The notes: generated from the letters alone by a model not told the origin. Positions 43,104 through 52,569 are shown, counted from the stretch's first letter. The stretch: 64,000 nucleotides of DNA from Nitratireductor aquimarinus (GCF_017255295.1 NZ_JAFKDE010000002.1:310001-374000); one strand, 5' to 3'. Numbers and translations: made by a program.

Positions 43104-44480
43104 TCATTCAGCGGCAGCCATTGCCCCAGTCTCTGCCCCAGTCTCTGCCCCAGTCTCTGCCGATGTCTCTTCCATCGGCGCGCTGACATCGCGAATGCCG
43201 GTCGGTTTCGGGCCGCCATAGGCCCAGTCCAGAAGCTCCACCGTATGCGCGATGGGCGTGTCGGTGCCGGAGCCGATCTGGGTCATGCAGCCGATATTGC
43301 CGGTGGCGATCACGGACGCGCCGGTGGCCTCGATGTTCGAGACCTTGCGGTCGCGCAGTTTCGCGGCGATCTCCGGCTGGAGAATGTTGTAGGTGCCCGC
43401 CGAACCGCAGCACAGATGCCCCTCGCGCGGCTCGTGCACCACAAAGCCGGCATTGCGCAGGAGTTCGCGCGGCTGGCGGGTAATTTTTTGCCCATGCTGC
43501 ATGGAGCAGGCGGAGTGATAGGCGACCGTGATGCCGGGCGCGATCATCGGCTCCGGCAGGTCGAGCGTTGCAAGATATTCGGTGATGTCCATGGCAAGTG
43601 CGGCCACGCGGGCTGCCTTGTCAGCATAGTCCGGATCAAGCCGCAGCATGTGGCCGTAATCCTTGACGGTGGTGCCGCAGCCGGACGCGGTGATGACGAT
43701 CGCATCAAGCCCGCCGCCTTCGATCTCGCGCATCCAGGCATCGACATTGCGCCGCGCTGCTTCAAGCGCCGCGTCTTCCTTGCCCATATGGTGCACCAGC
43801 GCGCCGCAGCAGCCTTCGCCTTCGGGGTTCTGCACCGTCTCGACGCCGAGGCGTGCGAGCAGCCGGGCCGTTGCCGCATTGATGCCCGGATCAAGCACGG
43901 ATTGCGCGCAGCCGGTCAGAAGTGCGATGCGGCCACGCTTCTCTCCCGAAACGGTCACGTGTTCATCTTTTGCCTGCGGCAGGCTTCCCGGAGCCAGGTC
44001 GAGCATGGCCGCGACAGGCTTCATGCCCGGAAGCCTGCGAAAGAGGCCCGCAAAGGGACGCCCGACGCGGGCGAGCTTCAGCGCCGCGCGGAAGCGTGCG
44101 GGATAGGGCAGGATCTGCGCCAGAAGGGAGCGGGTCAGCCGGTCGAGCAAAGGCCGGCGATAGGTCTTTTCGATATGCGTCCGGGCGTGATCTACCAGAT
44201 GCATGTAGTTCACGCCCGAAGGGCAGGTGGTCATGCAGGCAAGGCACGAAAGGCAGCGGTCGACATGGGTGACGATCTCTTTGTCGGCCGCCCGGCCGTT
44301 TTCCAGCATGTCCTTGATCAGGTAAATGCGCCCGCGCGGACTGTCGAGCTCGTTGCCGAGCGTGACATAGGTTGGGCAGGTGGCCGTGCAGAAGCCGCAA
44401 TGCACGCATTTGCGCAGGATCGATTCCGCCTCCGCGACATGCGGATCGGAAAGCTGCTCAGGGGTGAAATTGGTCTGCAC
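43104..44480 (-). CDS. glcF: Glycolate oxidase iron-sulfur subunit
   Basis: A 458-residue GlcF. Two [4Fe-4S] ferredoxin motifs, CVHCGFCTATCPT near residue 25 and CLSCLACMTTCPSG near 76, are followed by two Cys-Cys-Gly domains (GEGCCGALVHH near 224 and HLCCGSAGTYN near 356). It passes electrons from the flavin subunits to the quinone pool. The C-terminus ends in three AETG repeats coded by a 12-bp tandem repeat, beyond the usual family end. It is the last gene of the glc run. Confidence 0.92.
   Translation of the reverse strand: MQTNFTPEQLSDPHVAEAESILRKCVHCGFCTATCPTYVTLGNELDSPRGRIYLIKDMLENGRAADKEIVTHVDRCLSCLACMTTCPSGVNYMHLVDHARTHIEKTYRRPLLDRLTRSLLAQILPYPARFRAALKLARVGRPFAGLFRRLPGMKPVAAMLDLAPGSLPQAKDEHVTVSGEKRGRIALLTGCAQSVLDPGINAATARLLARLGVETVQNPEGEGCCGALVHHMGKEDAALEAARRNVDAWMREIEGGGLDAIVITASGCGTTVKDYGHMLRLDPDYADKAARVAALAMDITEYLATLDLPEPMIAPGITVAYHSACSMQHGQKITRQPRELLRNAGFVVHEPREGHLCCGSAGTYNILQPEIAAKLRDRKVSNIEATGASVIATGNIGCMTQIGSGTDTPIAHTVELLDWAYGGPKPTGIRDVSAPMEETSAETGAETGAETGAMAAAE
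43127..43162. repeat. 12-bp tandem repeat in the glcF 3' end
   Basis: Three units CAGTCTCTGCC(C/G), each 12 bp and so in frame, coding AETG on the minus strand. Slippage here would change the protein's tail length without a frameshift. Confidence 0.85.
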
Positions 44481-44493
44481 GGCGCGCCTTCTG

Positions 44494-44629
44494 GAGCATC
44501 GGACCGAAAAGTGGAAACCGGTTTTCGGCTATTCCGATGCTCTCTCCATGGTTTGGATCGTCCTTTATGCGTCCGGATGGACGCCTGGCGATCTAGTATG
44601 CGTCCGGATGGACGCAGGGGCGATCTAGA
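44494..44629. repeat. Dispersed palindromic mosaic element, copy 3
   Basis: GAGCATCGGA, CCGAAAA, TTTTCGG and TCCGATGCTC as at 19525. Then come two copies of a GCGTCCGGATGGACGC palindrome, each followed by GCGATCTAG. It separates glcF from the DUF4870 gene, whose stop codon (CTA on this strand) lies inside the second GATCTAG. Confidence 0.75.
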
Positions 44630-45005
44630 TCAGCCAGCTTTGCGGGTTCTTGATCGGTTCGTTGCGGCCCACCGCCTGCAGGCCGATGACGCAGCGCACC
44701 ACGGCCCAGATTGCGACCGCGATCATCAGCAGGAAGCCGATGCCGATCACCATCAGCAGCGCGGAAACGAAGCCGAAGAGCAGGCCGATCCAGAAGGTGC
44801 GGATGGCCCAGGTGTAGTGGGTTTCCACCCAGCCGGTTGCCTTGCCGCGGTTCAGATAGGCAAGCACGATGCCCACCAGGGTGGAGATGCCGATCACGAA
44901 GCCGACAAGATAGAGAATGTAGATGACCTGCACATTGGTTGGCCCCGGCTCGAGCCAGCCATCTGATTTGCGGCCTTCATTCTGTTGTGGTTGCATATCG
45001 CTCAT
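44625..45005 (-). CDS. DUF4870-family small membrane protein
   Basis: A 126-residue protein, starting MSDMQPQQNEGRKSDG at 45005. Three hydrophobic segments (near residues 27-52, 68-85 and 88-108) match DUF4870/Tic20-like small membrane proteins. It is inserted between glcE and glcF, 43 bases after glcE. The family has no assigned role. Its stop lies in a mosaic repeat. A role in the glycolate oxidase complex is possible but unproven. Confidence 0.75.
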   Translation of the reverse strand: MSDMQPQQNEGRKSDGWLEPGPTNVQVIYILYLVGFVIGISTLVGIVLAYLNRGKATGWVETHYTWAIRTFWIGLLFGFVSALLMVIGIGFLLMIAVAIWAVVRCVIGLQAVGRNEPIKNPQSWLI

Positions 45006-45048
45006 GTTTTTCGCCCTCGTTGCGTTTCGGCGGCAATCTATCACGGGT

Positions 45049-46257
45049 TCAGGTGAAATCCATGCGACCGGGGTTGAGGATTTTCTGAGGATCGAACTGC
45101 TCTTTCAGGCGCGCTGAAAGGGCGGCAAGCGGGGCCGGCTGAGGCTCGAACACCGGCGTCGCGGCGCGTATTGCAAGCGGCGCGCGCACCAGCGTTGCAT
45201 GGCCCCCACCCAGATGAGCGATCATCTTGCGCAGGATCTCCGCTTCGGGATCCGCTTCCATGCGCATCCAGATCAGGCCGCCCTGCCAGTCATAATAGAC
45301 ATTGGCGCCGGCAGCGCGCCGAAAGGCGTCCACCAACTCGTGGCCGCGCGACGGCGTGACCGAGACCCGCCAGACCGGGGCCGGCGAGCCGTCGGCAAAG
45401 GGATGGCCGTCGCGGATTTCGCGCCACAGCCTGCGCGAAGCAGCTTCATCGAGCGTCTCGGCGCTTCCATGGTTGCCCAGAAGCCGCGACAGAAGGTCGA
45501 TGCGATAGGCAACCGAAGGGCCGAACCCTTCCACCCGCAGCACGGTCTGCCCGCCTCCGGAAAACCCGCCATCAATGAAGCGGCCCACCACGCCTTCTGG
45601 CAGATGGGCAGCGCCCGAAACCTCGGCGCTCGACCCCATGGCGATGGCCATGGCCTGCGTCGCCGCCGCATCGTCCAGCCCGGCGATGCAGAAGGTCGTT
45701 TCCGTTTCGGCAGCCGGCAGAACTTTCATGGTGATGTCGGTTGCCACCGCCAGCGTGCCCCAGGAGCCGGCGAGCCCCTTGGAGAGGTCGTAGCCGGTCA
45801 CGTTCTTCACCACGCGCCCGCCCGATTTGAAGCCCTCGCCACGGCCCGAAACCGCATGAACGCCAAGCACGTGGTCGCGCGCGGCGCCCGCCTTGAGGCG
45901 GCGCGGACCGGCAAGATTGGCCGCAAGCAGTCCGCCCAGCGTGCCGCGTCCCGGTTCTCCGCCAAAAAGCGGGCCGTAATCCATGGGCTCGAAGGCGAGT
46001 TCCTGATTGTGCTCGCGAAGCAGCGCCTCGATCTCGGCGATCGGCGTGCCCGCACGGGCCGAAAGCACCAGTTCTTCCGGCTCGTAAAGCGTCACGCCCG
46101 TCAGCTTTGACAGGTCGAGCGTGTGCGCGGTCTGCACCGGCTGGCCGATGCCGCGTTTCGATCCATGGCCGACCACCTCAAGCGGCGCTTCTTCCGAAAC
46201 GGCCCAGCGCACCGTCTCCAGAACCTCTTCGGCAGTGTTGGGCAGAAAAACGGTCAC
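45049..46257 (-). CDS. glcE: Glycolate oxidase FAD-binding subunit
   Basis: A 402-residue GlcE, from a GTG at 46257 (VTVFLPNTAEEVLETV) with GGGAG upstream; longer frames reach into unrelated sequence. The PCMH-type FAD domain shows GHGSKRGIG near residue 34 and GGEPGRGTLGGLLAANLAGP near 102. The C-terminal cap ends FDPQKILNPGRMDF, the family finish. With GlcD and GlcF it oxidises glycolate to glyoxylate at the membrane. It starts 76 bases after glcD. Confidence 0.9.
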   Translation of the reverse strand: MTVFLPNTAEEVLETVRWAVSEEAPLEVVGHGSKRGIGQPVQTAHTLDLSKLTGVTLYEPEELVLSARAGTPIAEIEALLREHNQELAFEPMDYGPLFGGEPGRGTLGGLLAANLAGPRRLKAGAARDHVLGVHAVSGRGEGFKSGGRVVKNVTGYDLSKGLAGSWGTLAVATDITMKVLPAAETETTFCIAGLDDAAATQAMAIAMGSSAEVSGAAHLPEGVVGRFIDGGFSGGGQTVLRVEGFGPSVAYRIDLLSRLLGNHGSAETLDEAASRRLWREIRDGHPFADGSPAPVWRVSVTPSRGHELVDAFRRAAGANVYYDWQGGLIWMRMEADPEAEILRKMIAHLGGGHATLVRAPLAIRAATPVFEPQPAPLAALSARLKEQFDPQKILNPGRMDFT

Positions 46258-46333
46258 GGCGACACACTCCCGAAAAGGGCCGGGCAGGGCCGGATGCCGG
46301 CGCCTGCGTGAAACAATTCCATGAAGGCCATGC

Positions 46334-47830
46334 TCAGAACCGCTCCAGTTCTGGAAACGGCATCTGGCCGCGATGAATGTGCATGCGGCCAAGCTCGGCG
46401 CAGCGGTGCAATTGCGGAAACACCTTGCCCGGGTTCAGAAGGTGGCCCGGATCGAACGCGCATTTCACGCGGATCTGCTGGTTCAGATCATCTTCGGTGA
46501 ACATTTCCGGCATCAGGTCGCGCTTCTCCACGCCGACGCCGTGCTCTCCGGTCAGAACCCCGCCCACCTCGACGCAGAGGCGCAGAATGTCCGCGCCGAA
46601 ATCCTCGGCCTTCTCCAGTTCGCCCGGCCTGTTGGCGTCATAGAGAATGAGCGGATGAAGATTGCCGTCGCCGGCATGGAACACATTGGCGACGCGCAGC
46701 CCGTATTTTTCAGACAGCGCGCGCATGCCCGCCAGAACCCGTGGCAATTGCTTGCGGGGAATCGTGCCGTCCATGCAGTAATAATCAGGCGAGATGCGGC
46801 CCACCGCCGGGAAGGCGGCCTTGCGCCCGGCCCAGAACACGGCGCGTTCCTCGTCAGAGGTGGAGGCGCGGCTGGTGGTCGCGCCGTTCTGGCGGGCAAT
46901 CGTTTCCACCCGGTCAATCAGGTGGTCGACTTCTGCCTGCGGTCCATCAAGCTCGACGATCAGAAGCGCTTCAACATCGAGCGGATAACCCGCATGAACA
47001 AAGTCCTCGGCGGCGCGGATGGCCGGGCCGTCCATCATCTCCATCCCGCCTGGAATGATGCCCGCACCGATGATCTCGGCCACGCACTGGCCCGCTTCCT
47101 CGCTCGAGGGAAAGCCGATCAGAAGCGCGCGCGCCGTCTCCGGCTTCTGCAGAATGCGCACGGTCACCTCGGTCACCACACCGAGCAGGCCTTCCGAGCC
47201 GGTCATCAGGCCAAGCAGGTCATAGCCCTCGGCATCCAGATGCTTGCCGCCGAGCCGGATCACGTCGCCATTCATCAGCACCATCTCGATGCCCAGAACA
47301 TTGTTGGCGGTCAAACCGTATTTCAGGCAGTGCACGCCGCCGGAATTCTCCGCCACATTGCCGCCGATGGAACAGGCGATCTGCGAAGAGGGGTCCGGCG
47401 CATAATAAAAGCCCGCCTGCTCGACCGCGTGGGTGATGCCCAGATTGGTGACGCCCGGCTGCGCAACCACGGCGCGGTTGGCGTAATCGATGTCGAGAAT
47501 GCGGTTGAAGCGGCTCATCACCAGAAGCACCGCGTCTTCAAGCGGCAGCGCCCCGCCGGAAAGCGAGGTGCCCGAGCCGCGCGGCACGACGCGGATATCG
47601 CGCTCATGGCAATATTTCAGGATGCGCGACACCTGCGCCGTCGTTTCGGGCAGGACAACGACAAGCGGCATCTGGCGATAGGCGGTCAGCCCGTCGCTCT
47701 CGAAGGCGCGCATTTCGTTCTGCGCATCCACCACGCCCTCGCCGGGCACGATGATGCGCATGTCGGCAATGATTTCCGCACGCTTCTTCAGGGTTGCCGC
47801 ATTCGCCTGCGGCATTTTCAGGCCGGACAT
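46334..47830 (-). CDS. glcD: Glycolate oxidase catalytic subunit
   Basis: A 498-residue FAD enzyme of the GlcD/LDH-D family. PRGSGTSLSGGALP near residue 85 is the FAD loop; SIGGNVAENSGGVHCLKYG near 154 and the C-terminal VFHAGDGNLHPLI near 389 and LTGEHGVGVEKR near 438 complete the site. It oxidises glycolate (or D-lactate) and hands electrons to GlcE/GlcF. First gene of the leftward run. A 7-bp inverted repeat lies directly upstream. Confidence 0.93.
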   Translation of the reverse strand: MSGLKMPQANAATLKKRAEIIADMRIIVPGEGVVDAQNEMRAFESDGLTAYRQMPLVVVLPETTAQVSRILKYCHERDIRVVPRGSGTSLSGGALPLEDAVLLVMSRFNRILDIDYANRAVVAQPGVTNLGITHAVEQAGFYYAPDPSSQIACSIGGNVAENSGGVHCLKYGLTANNVLGIEMVLMNGDVIRLGGKHLDAEGYDLLGLMTGSEGLLGVVTEVTVRILQKPETARALLIGFPSSEEAGQCVAEIIGAGIIPGGMEMMDGPAIRAAEDFVHAGYPLDVEALLIVELDGPQAEVDHLIDRVETIARQNGATTSRASTSDEERAVFWAGRKAAFPAVGRISPDYYCMDGTIPRKQLPRVLAGMRALSEKYGLRVANVFHAGDGNLHPLILYDANRPGELEKAEDFGADILRLCVEVGGVLTGEHGVGVEKRDLMPEMFTEDDLNQQIRVKCAFDPGHLLNPGKVFPQLHRCAELGRMHIHRGQMPFPELERF

Positions 47831-47841
47831 CAGAACTCCCT

Positions 47842-47866
47842 CACTGGTTCATTCAATTTACCAGTG
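47842..47866 (-). promoter_or_regulatory. Candidate operator of the glc run
   Basis: CACTGGT, eleven bases, ACCAGTG, twelve bases before the glcD start. GntR/FadR-type sites often contain TGGT...ACCA halves, so the regulator at 49521 may bind here. The spacing is longer than the FadR consensus. Confidence 0.35.
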
Positions 47867-47908
47867 TGTTGATGGTTCTGTAAATGCTGCTTGGAAAGCG
47901 TGCCTGCG

Positions 47909-49309
47909 TCAATCCGCCTCGGTGCCGATGCTGGCGTCCTCGCGGGCGTGGTGGCGGCGAATGCGCCGCACCAGAAGCCAGATGCACAAAACGGCCACGG
48001 GAACGGCGGCGGCGGTGATGACCTCGCTCGAAATGCCGGGGAGCGCGGGCTTTGCGCCCTTGGCCACATAGCCGACCAGCCCCACCACATAATAGGAGAT
48101 GGCAGCCACGGAGAGGCCTTCCACCGTCTGCTGCAGGCGAAGCTGCAATTGCGCACGGCGGTTCATGGAGGCGAGCAGATCACGGTTCTGGCGCTCGACT
48201 TCCACGTCCACCCAGCTTCTGAGCAGGTTTGCGGCGCGCGTCAGCTTGCGCGAAAGATTGGCCTGGCGCTCTTCCACCGAGCGGCAGGTGCGCATGGCGG
48301 GCGCAACGCGGCGCTGGAGAAAGGCGGCCCAGGTTTCGTAGCCGGCCATGGGGGCTTCGCTCAGTGTCTCGAGCCGCTCCTCCACAATGCCGTGATAGGC
48401 GCGGCTTGCGCCAAAGCGATAGAGGCTGGCCGCGGCGTCCGCTTCCAGCTCGGCTGCAAGTTCCGTCAGTTCGCCCAGAAGCTCCTGGCTGTCATGCCTG
48501 TCGCGCTGGCGCATGCGCGCGGTCAGCGCGGCCAGCTGGTCTTCCATGCGGCGCAGGCGCGGCGACAGCGATTGCGCCAGCGGCAGGCCAAGCATGGCGA
48601 GCGTGCGATAGGTCTCGATGTCGATCAGGCGTTGCGAGAGCGCGCCGATACGGGCCGGGGCGAGATCCTTTTCGAGGATCAGGATGCGGGTCAGCCCGTC
48701 GCCATCCTGCCGGAAATCCGTGGCCACGGCAGCGCGTCCGCCTTCCACCACCGAATAGCCAAGGCTTGCCGGATCGAAGGCGCTGACCAGCTTTTCCGTC
48801 GCGCTCGTCCATTTGCGGATCTCCACGCGCGTGCCGGAAATGGCCGTGCCGGGCGGGCTGAAGCCGTTGCCGAAGGGGGATTCCTCAAGCGGCTTGCCGG
48901 TGCGCGGCGAAATCGGGCAATCCCACTGATAGCTCGAAAATTCCGTATGGCGCTCCCAGCGCAGCGTGCCCTTGCCCCACTTCATGGCGTGGTGGCGCGC
49001 ATTGGTCTGTGGCGGGGCCACGCCAAGCCGGCGCGACAGATCGGCCAGCACGGCCTGATCCACCGCCGAGCCGCCTTCGGTCATGAAGGAGAGCTGGATG
49101 ATCAGTCGCGGGGCTTCCAGAAGCGCGTGCGGGCGCGCATGCACTTCGCCAAGCGCGCCAGCGCGCCCGTCATGGGCGGGAAAGCCCAGAACGCTGCCGG
49201 TCACCAGTGTTTCGAGAGACGATTCCCCAGTCTTGTCTTTCCCAGTCTTGTCTTGCCTTGTCTTGTCTGCGCCTATCGCGACAAGCTGTTCCCCATTTTC
49301 TTGGCTCAT
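47909..49309 (-). CDS. DUF3422-family membrane protein
   Basis: A 466-residue protein of the DUF3422 family, found across Alpha- and Betaproteobacteria. The N-terminal DGRAGALGEVHARPHALLEAP near residue 47 is the family mark. A long soluble part follows, with coiled-coil heptads around residues 240-400. Two C-terminal membrane segments (near 407-425 and 432-450) form a hairpin, resembling two-helix CorA-like ends. Residues 14-28 hold KTRQDKTGKDKTG repeats. Function is unknown. It lies between the glc and lut genes. Confidence 0.82.
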   Translation of the reverse strand: MSQENGEQLVAIGADKTRQDKTGKDKTGESSLETLVTGSVLGFPAHDGRAGALGEVHARPHALLEAPRLIIQLSFMTEGGSAVDQAVLADLSRRLGVAPPQTNARHHAMKWGKGTLRWERHTEFSSYQWDCPISPRTGKPLEESPFGNGFSPPGTAISGTRVEIRKWTSATEKLVSAFDPASLGYSVVEGGRAAVATDFRQDGDGLTRILILEKDLAPARIGALSQRLIDIETYRTLAMLGLPLAQSLSPRLRRMEDQLAALTARMRQRDRHDSQELLGELTELAAELEADAAASLYRFGASRAYHGIVEERLETLSEAPMAGYETWAAFLQRRVAPAMRTCRSVEERQANLSRKLTRAANLLRSWVDVEVERQNRDLLASMNRRAQLQLRLQQTVEGLSVAAISYYVVGLVGYVAKGAKPALPGISSEVITAAAVPVAVLCIWLLVRRIRRHHAREDASIGTEAD

Positions 49310-49408
49310 TGCGCCTTGCCGTCTGCATCAGGATGGACCTTTTGCAAGTATGCTACCGGCTTTGCGCAGGGCGCAATGCGCGAATGCCATTGGCTGATAG
49401 TCTAATTA

Positions 49409-49450
49409 TTGGACAAAGAAATTGACCAGTTTGACGGGCTTGCGTTATTC
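49409..49450 (+). promoter_or_regulatory. Candidate promoter and operator of the lut operon
   Basis: TTGACC (49422-49427), 17 bases, TTATTC (49445-49450). An imperfect palindrome TGGACA-N7-TGACCA overlaps the -35 box, in the style of FadR-family operators. Confidence 0.4.
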
Positions 49451-49520
49451 TCCGTCTCACGAAAGCGTTTGAGCGCCGAGAACGGCAGACGAGAACGGCA
49501 TACGAGAGCGGCAAGGGCCG

Positions 49521-50306
49521 GTGGAAGCAGTTTTTTCCAGAATTGAGCATGCCCGCACGGCGGATGGCGTCATCCGGCAGATCGAGACGCTGATCCTCGA
49601 AGGCGTTCTGCGCGATGGCGACAGGCTGCCGGGCGAGCGCGATCTTGCGCGTCAGCTCGACGTGTCGCGTCCGATCCTGCGTGAAGCACTGAAGATGCTT
49701 GAAGAGCGCGGCCTGATCCTCACCCGCCATGGCGGCGGCACCTATGTGGCCGACATTATCGGGCAGGTTTTCACCACGCCGGTGCGCGAACTCATCGCCA
49801 CCCATCGCAAGGCGACCGCCGATTATCTGGAATATCGCCGTGAGATGGAGGCCGTCGCCGCCGAGTTTGCGGCGCGGCGCGCGACGCCGGAGGATCTGGT
49901 TCTCCTGCAGGCCATCATGAAGCGCATGGATGCGGCGCATGCTTCTGAGGATTTCGAGGCGGAAGCGGCCTGCGATGTCGAGTTTCACAATGCGGTGGGC
50001 GAGTGCGCGCACAACATCGTTCTCCTGCACACGCTGCGCGCCTGCTACCGGCTTCTGTCGGATGGCGTGTTTCTGAACCGCGCCCGCATTTACGAACTGC
50101 CGGATGCGCGCAACACGCTGCTTGCCCAGCACCGGGCGATCCATGACGCAATTGTCGCGGGAAATCCCGAGGCAGCGCGTGCGGCTGCGGTCGCGCATAT
50201 CGATTTCGTCGAAAAAGCCACCTTTCAGGCCGAGCGATCGGGCGACTGGCAGCGCATCTCGCGGCTGCGTCTCCATCAGCGCGGCGGAGAGGTTGCGGAA
50301 CAATGA
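49521..50306 (+). CDS. FadR-type GntR regulator of lactate/glycolate genes
   Basis: A 261-residue regulator. The winged helix has LPGERDLARQLDVSRPILREALKMLEERG, spanning about residues 36-64. The FCD effector domain follows from near 85, with the metal-binding His and Asp in DVEFHNAVGE near 152 and HRAIHDAI near 206. It starts with GTG. LldR, LutR and GlcC are relatives; lutA begins inside its stop (ATGA). It probably senses lactate or glycolate and controls the lut operon and perhaps glcDEF on the other side. Confidence 0.87.
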   Translation: MEAVFSRIEHARTADGVIRQIETLILEGVLRDGDRLPGERDLARQLDVSRPILREALKMLEERGLILTRHGGGTYVADIIGQVFTTPVRELIATHRKATADYLEYRREMEAVAAEFAARRATPEDLVLLQAIMKRMDAAHASEDFEAEAACDVEFHNAVGECAHNIVLLHTLRACYRLLSDGVFLNRARIYELPDARNTLLAQHRAIHDAIVAGNPEAARAAAVAHIDFVEKATFQAERSGDWQRISRLRLHQRGGEVAEQ

Positions 50307-51130
50307 GCAAGCCAACCGGCCCTGCCGAACAATTCAAGCCAGCGAAAGAAGAACCGTTGAAAGAAGAAAGCACCTCACCGAAGCGCGTCGGCCTGTTCGT
50401 CACCTGCCTGGTGGACCTGTTCAGGCCCAGCGTCGGCTTTGCCGCCGTGAAGCTGCTGGAAGACGCCGGCTGCACCGTCGAGGTGCCCATGGCGCAAACC
50501 TGCTGCGGCCAGCCGGCCTATAATTCCGGCGACAGGGAAGACGCAGCCGCCATTGCGCGCCAGACCATCGAGGCCTTCGAAGATTTCGATTATGTGGTCG
50601 CGCCTTCGGGCTCCTGCGCCGGCATGCTCAAGAAGCATTATCCCGCGCTGCTCAAGGGCACGTCCTTCGAGGCGCGGGCCGAAGCCTTTTCGGGCCGGGT
50701 GCATGAGCTGGTGAGCTTTCTGGTCGATGTGCTGGGCGTCGCGTCGGTGCCGGTCAGCCATGAGGGCAGCGTCACCTATCACGATTCCTGTTCGGGCCTG
50801 CGCGAGCTTGGCATCCGTGCGCAGCCGCGCCAGCTTCTGTCTTCCATCGAGGGGCTGGAACTCAAGGAGATGCAGAACCCCGATGTCTGCTGCGGCTTCG
50901 GCGGCACGTTCTGCGTCAAATATCCCGACATCTCCAACAAGATCGTTGAGGAAAAGACGGCCAGCATCGAGGGAGCCGAGGCGGGCACGCTGCTCGCGGG
51001 CGATCTGGGCTGTCTCATGAACATGGCAGGCAAGCTGCACCGTCAGGGCAGCAAGGTTGAGGTTCGTCACGTGGCCGAGGTTCTGGCCGGCATGACCGAC
51101 AAGCCGGCAATCGGCGGGGGAGGACGCTGA
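50303..51130 (+). CDS. lutA: L-lactate utilisation protein LutA (LldE)
   Basis: A 275-residue protein with two Cys-Cys-Gly (CCG) domains, AQTCCGQPAYNSG near residue 66 and DVCCGFGGTFCVKYP near 194, which bind an unusual iron-sulfur cluster. It is a subunit of the LutABC iron-sulfur L-lactate dehydrogenase that feeds electrons to the chain. It overlaps the regulator by four bases and lutB by one. The first 27 residues are a polar extension not usual in the family. Confidence 0.92.
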   Translation: MSKPTGPAEQFKPAKEEPLKEESTSPKRVGLFVTCLVDLFRPSVGFAAVKLLEDAGCTVEVPMAQTCCGQPAYNSGDREDAAAIARQTIEAFEDFDYVVAPSGSCAGMLKKHYPALLKGTSFEARAEAFSGRVHELVSFLVDVLGVASVPVSHEGSVTYHDSCSGLRELGIRAQPRQLLSSIEGLELKEMQNPDVCCGFGGTFCVKYPDISNKIVEEKTASIEGAEAGTLLAGDLGCLMNMAGKLHRQGSKVEVRHVAEVLAGMTDKPAIGGGGR

Positions 51131-52569
51131 TGGAGGTACAGTCTCCGCAGTTCAAGGAAAAAGCGCGCAAGGCAATGGCCGACGAGCAGTTGCAGCGCGC
51201 CATGGGCAAGGCCAAGGTCGGCTTTGTCTCCAAGCGCAGGAAGGCGGTCGACGCACTGCCTGAGTTCGACGAGCTGCGCTCCTCGGCGCGCGCGATCAAG
51301 GATCACACGCTCGAACATCTCGACCTTTATCTGGAAGCCTATGAGCGCAAGGTGATTGCGTCGGGTGGTCGGGTGCACTGGGCCGAAACGGCCGAGGATG
51401 CCCGTCAGGCGGTGCTCAGCATCTGCCGGGCGGCCGGTGCGCGCACGGTCACCAAGGGCAAGTCGATGATCACGGAGGAGATCGCGCTCAACGATTTCCT
51501 CGAAAAGGAAGGCGTGCGCCCGGTCGAGACCGATCTGGGCGAATACATCATCCAGCTTCGCGGCGAGCATCCGAGCCACATCATTGGCCCGGCGCTGCAT
51601 TTGAACAAGGAACAGGTGGAAGAGGATTTCCGCCGCGTTCACACAGAGCTTCCGCCGGAGCGCGACCTGTCGCAGCCCGAATCCCTGCTCGGCGAGGCGC
51701 GAAACATCCTGCGGCCGCAGTATTTTCAGGCCGATGTCGGCATCACGGGCGCCAATTTCCTGGTGGCCGAAACCGGCACGTCGATCATTGTCACCAATGA
51801 GGGCAATGGCGATCTGACACAGACGCTGCCGCGCATTCACATCGTCGTCGCCTCCATCGAGAAGGTGGTGCCGACGCTGGAGGATGCAAGCCAGATCCTG
51901 CGCGTGCTGGCCCGTTCGGCCACCGGTCAGGACATGAGCGTCTACACCACGCTCTCCACCGGGCCGCGCCGCCCGGACGATCCCGACGGGCCGGACGAGT
52001 ATCACGTCATCCTGCTCGACAATGGGCGCTCCTCCATGCTCGGCACGGAGTTCCATGAGATGCTGCGCTGCATTCGCTGCGGCGCGTGCATGAACCACTG
52101 TCCGGTCTATCACGCGGTTGGCGGCCATGCGTATGGCTGGGTCTATCCGGGGCCGATGGGCTCGGTGCTCACGCCCTCGCTTGTGGGCGTCGACAAGGCG
52201 GGGCATCTGCCCAACGCCTCGACCTTCTGCGGGCGCTGCGAATCCGTCTGCCCGATGCAGATCCCGCTGCCGCGCATGATGCGCAACTGGCGCGAGCGCG
52301 AGTTCGAGCGGGGGCTCAACCCGGCGGCGCAGCGCTTCGGCCTCGGCTTCTGGGCGTTCTTCGCCCGCCGTCCGAAGCTCTATCGTCTGGCCACGTCGAT
52401 GGCGATCCCGACGCTTTCGGGGTTTGCCGGACGGCGCGGCTGGTTCCGTTCGCTGCCCTTTGCGGGCGGCTGGACGCGGCACCGCGATCTGCCGGCCCCC
52501 GAAAGCCGCACATTCATGCAGCAATGGCGCGACCGCGAGGCCGGAAAATCTGAAAGGAGCGCGGTATGA
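51130..52569 (+). CDS. lutB: L-lactate utilisation iron-sulfur protein LutB (LldF)
   Basis: A 479-residue protein. An N-terminal LUD domain (KGKSMITEEIALNDFLE near residue 111, TGANFLVAETGTSIIVTNEG near 208) is followed by two [4Fe-4S] motifs, CIRCGACMNHCPVYH near 315 and CGRCESVCPMQIPLP near 366. It is the central subunit of the LutABC lactate dehydrogenase. It starts on the last base of lutA's stop and ends overlapping lutC (ATGA). Length is normal. Confidence 0.94.
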   Translation: MEVQSPQFKEKARKAMADEQLQRAMGKAKVGFVSKRRKAVDALPEFDELRSSARAIKDHTLEHLDLYLEAYERKVIASGGRVHWAETAEDARQAVLSICRAAGARTVTKGKSMITEEIALNDFLEKEGVRPVETDLGEYIIQLRGEHPSHIIGPALHLNKEQVEEDFRRVHTELPPERDLSQPESLLGEARNILRPQYFQADVGITGANFLVAETGTSIIVTNEGNGDLTQTLPRIHIVVASIEKVVPTLEDASQILRVLARSATGQDMSVYTTLSTGPRRPDDPDGPDEYHVILLDNGRSSMLGTEFHEMLRCIRCGACMNHCPVYHAVGGHAYGWVYPGPMGSVLTPSLVGVDKAGHLPNASTFCGRCESVCPMQIPLPRMMRNWREREFERGLNPAAQRFGLGFWAFFARRPKLYRLATSMAIPTLSGFAGRRGWFRSLPFAGGWTRHRDLPAPESRTFMQQWRDREAGKSERSAV

